Positions 58,690-64,000 of a DNA stretch of 64,000 nucleotides are shown in pieces. A program made the position numbers and the translations under genes. The notes beneath the pieces were generated by a model. The model was not told the DNA's origin. It searched no databases and was given only the letters and a program-made list of their open reading frames with translations. Within the stretch, counting starts at the first letter, position 1; every line of letters begins with the position of its first letter. Origin of the DNA: Dugong dugon (taxonomy: Eukaryota; Chordata; Mammalia; Sirenia; Dugongidae); NCBI GenBank assembly GCA_030035585.1, contig CM057460.1:133408714-133472713 (forward strand). The letters are read 5' to 3'.

Positions 58690-59560
58690 TAATTTATTAA
58701 GCAACACCACAGTCATAAATTCATTTATTCAGTCATTCAACAAACTCTTTTTTGCACAGACATTATGTGCCATATGCTGTATATAGAAGGGAGATACAAC
58801 AAAGGACAACCCAGTTCCTGCCTAGACGTTTACATTCTATCAGAAGAGACAGAGCTGTCCACTGTCTGTACTCATATTAGAAGTGTTGGAGTTTCTGCAA
58901 GAAAAGTATGCACAGGCCATTTGGGGAATCATTGAGAGGGCACCTGGCCTTGCTTATGTGGGTCAGGCATTCTCCAAAAGTAGTATTACCAAAGCTGAGC
59001 CCTGAACGATGAGTAGAAGTTTTAAGACCAAAGTAAGGGAAAAGAGGGAAAAACAAAGTGAGTGTTACTTGAAAGAACTCAGGTTCAAATCAGGCAGTCT
59101 TATTTAGGGAGCTTTAAGAAAATCTGCCCAGCTAATTTGTAAGTCGCTATGGGTCAGTCTGAGTTGGAACTGACTCAACAGCACCAGGTTTGGTTTTTGT
59201 TTTCTTTTGTTTTAATCCATAAGTATGCAGAAAATGTGGCAAGAGATGAGCCTGAGGAATTAAGTAAACAGAAATCTTGAAGGGCCTTGTAAAGTCATCC
59301 CAAAGATGAGAAGCTACCAGAGGGTTTTATGCAGGAAAGTGGCTTACCATATTAAGCATTATAAAAATCATTCTGGCTGCTCTGTGGATGCCACATGGCT
59401 TGGGAGCAATACTGGAGTGAGGGAAACTGGTGGAGGTATGGTATATTTTAATAATTGGTGACTGTCTGGATATTTAGTGATTGGAGAAATTGATAATGAT
59501 ACCCAGGTCCATTGCTCTGTCAATGAATGGGTGGTAGTGCCATTCATTAAAGCAGTGGAT
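58690..59560 (-). mobile_element. L2 LINE 3' region, antisense
   Basis: It begins with the L2 3' end in complement ('aattcatttattcagtcattc', 'ttatgtgccatatgctg') and continues with 'gagccctgaacgatgagtag', 'ttgaagggccttgtaaagtc' and 'aatcattctggctgctctgtg'. A truncated AfroSINE tail at 59141-59213 interrupts it. Confidence 0.7.
59141..59213 (+). mobile_element. AfroSINE tail fragment inside L2
   Basis: Sense 3' tail 'cgctatgggtcag...ttggaactgactcaacag' with an 8-base oddity ('gtctgagt') that looks like a local duplication. It is embedded in the L2 at 58690-59560. Confidence 0.78.
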
Positions 59561-59564
59561 CATA

Positions 59565-59830
59565 ATAATTGGTAAATCAAGTATTTACTCTGTGCCAGGT
59601 ATTGCTATATTTGTTTTTTCATATAGTAAACAATTTAATCTTCACAACATGCTATGAAATAAGTATTATAATTACCCCCAAATTTTACTGTTGTAGAAAC
59701 AGAGATAAACCCATTGAGTCCAACTCATAGCGACCCTATCCAAAAAGCTAAATAATGTATCCAAGATTACACAGTTAAATAGGTATTGGAGTCTAGATGT
59801 CAACTCAAGCTCTCTGTCGCTAGAGATACC
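59565..59830 (-). mobile_element. MIR-type ancient SINE, antisense, interrupted
   Basis: 'tactctgtgccaggtattgc', 'aatttaatcttcacaacatg', 'gaaataagtattataattac' and 'caagattacacagttaaata' follow antisense MIR order. A short AfroSINE piece is inserted at 59706-59742. Confidence 0.72.
59706..59742 (-). mobile_element. Very short AfroSINE tail insertion
   Basis: 'aaacccattgagtccaactc' and 'atagcgaccctatcc' are the antisense AfroSINE tail with nothing else, inserted in a MIR. It is among the shortest recognisable copies in the window. Confidence 0.75.
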
Positions 59831-60185
59831 AACAGTGGCCAATACACTGAATGGAAATACAGGAATCACATAAAACCTACATTTCAATATTTTTCTTTGG
59901 TCTATGATAGTTTCATAGAATGTTATATCATTGCAATAATTTCGGCACCATTCCTAAGAAGAGATCCCTACCCAAAGGTATTTATTTAGAGAAACTTTGT
60001 TCCACTCAACTAGAAATCTCCAAGCAGTTTCTGAATCACCGCTTGACTGAGCAACATTATTCTTTTAGGCCTTTTAACATTAAATTTATAAAACATGCCA
60101 ATCCATAAAGGTTTTTAACGTAAAAACTATTATGTTTCTGGAAGCACTTCCATTTGGAGTTCCGACTCATAATTACAAATGGGTT
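59831..60185. other. Unannotated stretch
   Basis: Two overlapping 60-67 codon frames only. No element recognised. Confidence 0.35.
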
Positions 60186-60189
60186 ATTG

Positions 60190-60330
60190 TTAGAGTGACC
60201 ATAGTCCCAGTTTGCCCAAGTAAGTCCCACTGCTTTATGCTTGTCATCAGCACATAATTATTAACAGCCTCTGTTTCACTCTCAAAGACATCATAGTTTA
60301 GAAAATAAATAAATTAGTCATTCTATGGAT
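60190..60330. mobile_element. Possible small non-autonomous DNA transposon
   Basis: 'agtgaccatagtcccagttt' to 'gacatcatagtttagaaaat', with 'acataattattaacagcct' in the middle, resembles a known small MER-type transposon with 'gtgacca' inverted ends. The right end is degraded, so borders and superfamily are uncertain. Confidence 0.45.
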
Positions 60331-60694
60331 TAAGCACACATTAAAAAAAAGGAGACTGTATCTTAATACTCTGTGTGTGTGTAATAGAAAAGTACCTCTA
60401 ACTAATGTTTATGCAATTCCTTCAGTTTTCTCCAGTATCTCAACACTTCCAAACCCCCACCACACTATTTCCTCACCTACTTAGGCTATATAGTTATATA
60501 AATCCTATTTAGATTATACCAAGTAGAATCCATGCAGGGTTATTTCTCACATTACTTTCTGGAATGACTGATCACCAACATTCATCCCATGGCTCATAAT
60601 TTGACCCATTTGATGAGTCTCTGCTCAGTTCTACCACATGTTCCATCAGATCCATTCTAATGTATATACACAATGCACTATCCAGAGGCCTGAA

Positions 60695-60889
60695 GGAGCC
60701 CTGGTGGTGCAGTGGTTAAGCACTTTAAAAGGTTCGAAGTTCGAACCCACCAGCAACTCTGCAGGAGAAAGACCTGGCGATCTGCTCCCATAAAGATTAC
60801 AGCCTAGGAAACCCTATGGGGCAGCTCTATTCTGTCCTATAAGGTCACTGTGAGTTGGAATTGACTTTGTCACACAATAACAACAACAT
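60695..60889 (+). mobile_element. AfroSINE, long form, with RTE-like (AAC)n tail
   Basis: The sense copy starts with a perfect 'ggagccctggtggtgcagtg' and keeps the B box 'ggttcgaag' and the long-form block ('ggagaaagacctggcgatct'). It ends 'cacacaataacaacaacatc' instead of the usual G/T-rich end. That terminus matches the RTE LINE tails here. Imperfect flanking duplicates begin 'tccagaggcc' (60681) and 'tccaaaggtcc' (60890). Confidence 0.93.
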
Positions 60890-61069
60890 CCAAAGGTCCG
60901 AGACACTTGTAACTTAATGGGAAATGGCTATATGGAGGAAAGATCTTTTCCTTTAACAAAAATTTGATTAAAATCTTTTCAAACATTTGATTTTATTCTA
61001 TTTGACTGAAATATTTATTCCACTGCATTTCCAGTTATTTTTCAAGAAAAAATGAAATCACTAATAGTT

Positions 61070-61586
61070 TGACAGTTTTGGTTATCTATTGCTGCTATAA
61101 CAGAAATACCACAAATGGATGGCTCTAATAAAGAGAAATTTATTCCCTCACAGTCTAGTAGGCTACAAGTCCAAATTCATAGTGTCAGCTCCAAGAGAAG
61201 GCTTTCTTTCTCTGTTGGCTTGGGAGGAAGGCCCTTGTCATCAATCTTCCCTTGGTCTAGGAGTTTCTCCATGTAGGAAACCCAGGTCCAAAGATGCACT
61301 CTGCTCCCAGTGATGCTTTCTTGGTGGTATCAGGTCCCCATGTCTCTCTGCTTGCTTCTGTCTTTCATATCGCAAAAGAGATTGGTTCAAGATGCAATCT
61401 AATCTTGTAGAGCTCATCAACGTAACTGCCACTAATCCATCTCATTAACTTCATAGTGATAGGATTTACAACACATAGGAAAATCACATCGGATGACAAC
61501 ATGGTGGACAATTACAAAACACTGGGAATCATGGCCTAGCCAAATTGATACACATATTTTTGGGGGACATAATTCAATCCATGACA
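61070..61586 (-). mobile_element. ERVL-MaLR-type solo LTR (copy 3)
   Basis: Antisense LTR of the family at 8593-9103, sharing 'gctgctataacagaaatacc', 'aaggctttctttctctgt', 'gggaatcatggcctagcc' and the end 'caatccatgaca'. No internal ERV sequence. The left end is slightly degraded. Confidence 0.85.
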
Positions 61587-61670
61587 GATTCCCTATTTCA
61601 CTTCCACCTCTGAGTGAGACCCACTCTGTAGCAGTAGCAAGGAGAACAAGGAAGTCTCAGGAATAGATTG

Positions 61671-61849
61671 CCTACCCATTGCTGTCAAGTCAGTTCACAG
61701 CCACCCTAAAGGACAGGGCAACCAAGGGGTTGCCAAGCCTATAATTTTTATGGAAGCAGACTGCAACATCCTTCTGCGGAGCAGCTGATGGGTTCCAACC
61801 TCTGACCTTTTGGTGAGCAGCCAAGTGCTCCTTGGACACCAGGGCTCCT
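61671..61849 (-). mobile_element. AfroSINE, long form
   Basis: An antisense copy with internal deletions: part of the tail ('cgattctgactcat' region) and part of the head near 61830 are missing. The long-form block 'atggaagcagactgcaacat' is present. Confidence 0.88.
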
Positions 61850-61939
61850 AACAGATTTCCTAGCTTACCATAAACCTGGACCAACCTACTTATGGTACCA
61901 GAGACTGAGAATCTACTTCTTCCAGACAGTGGTTCCTTC

Positions 61940-62060
61940 CAGGCAGTAATTCATTCATTTCACAAATATTTATTGAGCACTTACTTTGTGTGAAGTATTG
62001 ATATAGACAGTTAGAATACAATAGTGAACAGAAGTGTGGCACATTTTGTTTTCCAAAATA
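61940..62060 (-). mobile_element. L2 3' terminal fragment, antisense
   Basis: 'aattcattcatttcacaaat' then 'atttattgagcacttacttt' and 'caatagtgaacagaa' is the complement of the L2 extreme 3' end. Confidence 0.65.
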
Positions 62061-64000
62061 CAAATCAAGAGACATGCTTCTCTAATTGTTAAATTCTGAA
62101 GAACCACATTTCTATAATTCCATGATAACTTATGGTTTTCTGAATTTGCTGAAATGTAAGACTCTTGGAAATTAAACTAAAGGTTATTATAAATATAATT
62201 GTTTTTGAAATGATTGACTTTTGTATTTCAGATGTCCACTTTTTTTTTTTTTTTAAGGAAAAGTCTATTTTACATGTCTGGCTTAGAGCTCATTAAAAAA
62301 TAAAGAAATAAAAATAAATAAATAAATAAAGAAATAAAAATAAAGAAATAAACAGGTCCATACTCAAATGGTGATTTGCCTAGTATAATGACTATTATAA
62401 CTTTTCTCCAAGTTTGAAGCATGAAAAAATTCTAGAAGTTTCAACTAAAATTGTAAACTACTTATGGTGAATGTTATTTTTATATGCTCCTTCATGGTAA
62501 CATGGCACAACAATTACATAATGCCTAAATGGAGACAGAAGTGTAGAGTAACCTATGCCAACAATTCTGATGTTTACACTCAAACTAAACTCCCTGTAAC
62601 CTTAAGAATATGCTAAATTTATTTATATGAAAACAAACTCTGGGACTACCAAAATGACCAGAGAAATAGCTGTAACTAACGGTAAAGGACAATAACATAA
62701 GCGCTATAAGAATGTAGTAATATAATCTTCGTTGTCATCCAACCATTCTTCTGTACTTTGTGAATGGATTTTGAGAGACAAAGACAATATTGAAAAAATT
62801 ATTAGGATCTATAAAAATTTTTTCATATAAACTATCTGGATGGAAAATTTGTCAATTTAAATATCTGCAATACTACTATCTGACGATATTGAACCTAGTT
62901 GGATTTTTTTTAACATGATTGACTAGATACTAAAAATTGGTGTATAAAAAATGTTTGACAAACAACATTTGTATTTATTCAAGACACTTAGTCCTTGTTG
63001 AAACTCCTTGTGTGAAACTGAGCCATGAGGCTAATAAAATTATTTCCATTAAATTATAAACCCTTAATTTTGAGGAAAGTTTATTAGGTTTTAAGACTCA
63101 TTTAAAAATGTTTTTAGCCATTTCCAGAGTAAACCGCACTATTTGATACTGCAAGGAGAAGAGGTGTATGTAGTCATTATTACCATTGACTGATTATTTA
63201 GTTCACCCTTTCCAGCACATAAGAAAATGTGTGCCAAACTTGCTTTTACTTTATCCTGCTCCCTTTAGGTGCTCTAAGAGGTTTCCTATAGTGAACTAAT
63301 AAAGGAAGTCACATATCCTAACTTCCAGACAAATCTTTCCATGCAGATGTTCTTGAACATCCTGAGTAATTTCCCCAGATTCCATCTTACCTTTGTGGAA
63401 ATGAACACCTTCCCTGCTAAGTTTCAGATGCCACGGGCACAGTGTTGTAAATGCATCGTTATGCACACAGATTTTCTGGTTTGTCTGAATAGTAATAAAT
63501 TTCATACTCCCATTTACATTATAATCCCAGCTCTTACAGTTGGTTCCAGGCCTCATTTATATATAGACAGAGATGATAGACATACAGAGATACAGAGATA
63601 CAGATAAAGAGGTATAGATACACATATGTGCATGCACATACACATACATATAAACTTTCTGGACTGCTCTGATTCTGATTGTTCAATTCTTTTATGCTAC
63701 CCCCTACTTTGCCTCCAGATATGTGCATTTTCACAGTATCAGCACATTTTTCAATCCCTAGAAGTTATACTGCAGGTAAACAAAAGACATACCTAATATT
63801 AACACTTGTTTCTACCTTCTGCAATGGAAGGGAGGGAGGCTGTATTATTTAAAAAAAAAAAAAAAGAATACAGTAGTGTCTACCCTTTGTAACATTCTGG
63901 ATATCATCAGGGTGATTGTTAGAAAGACTATTGATGCAAATCTTTGAATTCCAGATCATTATATGTAGTTCCCTATGCTGCTCTGTGATATCTTAAAATC
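62061..64000. other. AT-rich unannotated region with simple repeats
   Basis: It holds an AAAT/AAAG-rich tract at 62293-62352, a GATA/CAGA/CATA-type compound tract at 63558-63655 and an A-run at 63850-63864. No transposon, exon or RNA gene recognised. Confidence 0.45.
62293..62352. repeat. (AAAT/AAAG)n simple repeat
   Basis: Sixty bases of interspersed AAAT and AAAG units, likely length-variable. Confidence 0.88.

Noticed and set aside
1..64000. CRISPR arrays, phage or bacterial operons, ribosome binding sites
   Set aside because: Repeat families, base composition and the absence of long reading frames are those of mammalian nuclear DNA; no regularly spaced short repeats were seen.

Overview
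This window looks like non-coding nuclear DNA from an afrotherian mammal, most probably a proboscidean (elephant lineage). The call rests on the repeats. About twenty tRNA-headed short interspersed elements (AfroSINE type) carry the 'ggagccctggtggtgcagtg' head, and two long antisense RTE (BovB-clade) LINEs share their tail. There is also one young L1 copy with a characteristic 3'UTR. Alongside these are repeats old enough to be shared by all placentals: L2, MIR, MLT1/MaLR, Tigger1 and hAT elements.

I found no protein-coding exon, tRNA, rRNA or snRNA gene, CRISPR array, operon or bacterial feature. Open reading frames longer than about 100 codons are mostly decayed transposon proteins: RTE reverse transcriptase, L1 ORF2 and Tigger transposase. 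The few outside recognised repeats resemble nothing I know.

Layout: 1-3.9 kb holds an MLT1-like LTR fragment, an AfroSINE and one or two retroviral LTR-like blocks. 3.9-7.4 kb holds an ERV1-type LTR, then a complete Tigger1 transposon nested inside a second, smaller pogo-like element. 8.6-9.1 kb is a MaLR-type solo LTR. 10.8-13.6 kb is an ancient antisense L2 copy cut by an LTR and by a chimeric SINE. 16.9-21.7 kb holds further L2, MLT1, L1 and AfroSINE pieces and an LTR with TATA box and poly(A) signal. 22.0-24.5 kb is RTE copy 1 and 32.8-36.0 kb is the near full-length RTE copy 2, both antisense; 24.6-32 kb is mostly sparse AT-rich sequence. 37.4-39.8 kb is a second complete Tigger1 in the opposite orientation. 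41-50 kb mixes L1 3' ends, AfroSINEs, an LTR, an L2 split by LTR insertions, and another L2. 52.2-54.8 kb is a 5'-truncated L1 with target-site duplications and an apparent 3' transduction. 55-64 kb holds MIR, AfroSINEs, an hAT element with target duplications, L2, a MaLR LTR and AT-rich microsatellites.

The window has no pathway. Its internal logic is transposition history: RTE probably supplied the machinery for AfroSINE copies, as their shared tails suggest. Nesting gives a relative age order: L2, MIR and DNA transposons first, LTRs next, then AfroSINE and L1. I did not find a convincing undescribed biological system. The best leads are the 3'-transducing L1, the Tigger-in-Tigger nest, the inverted SINE chimera and the RTE/AfroSINE pairing.
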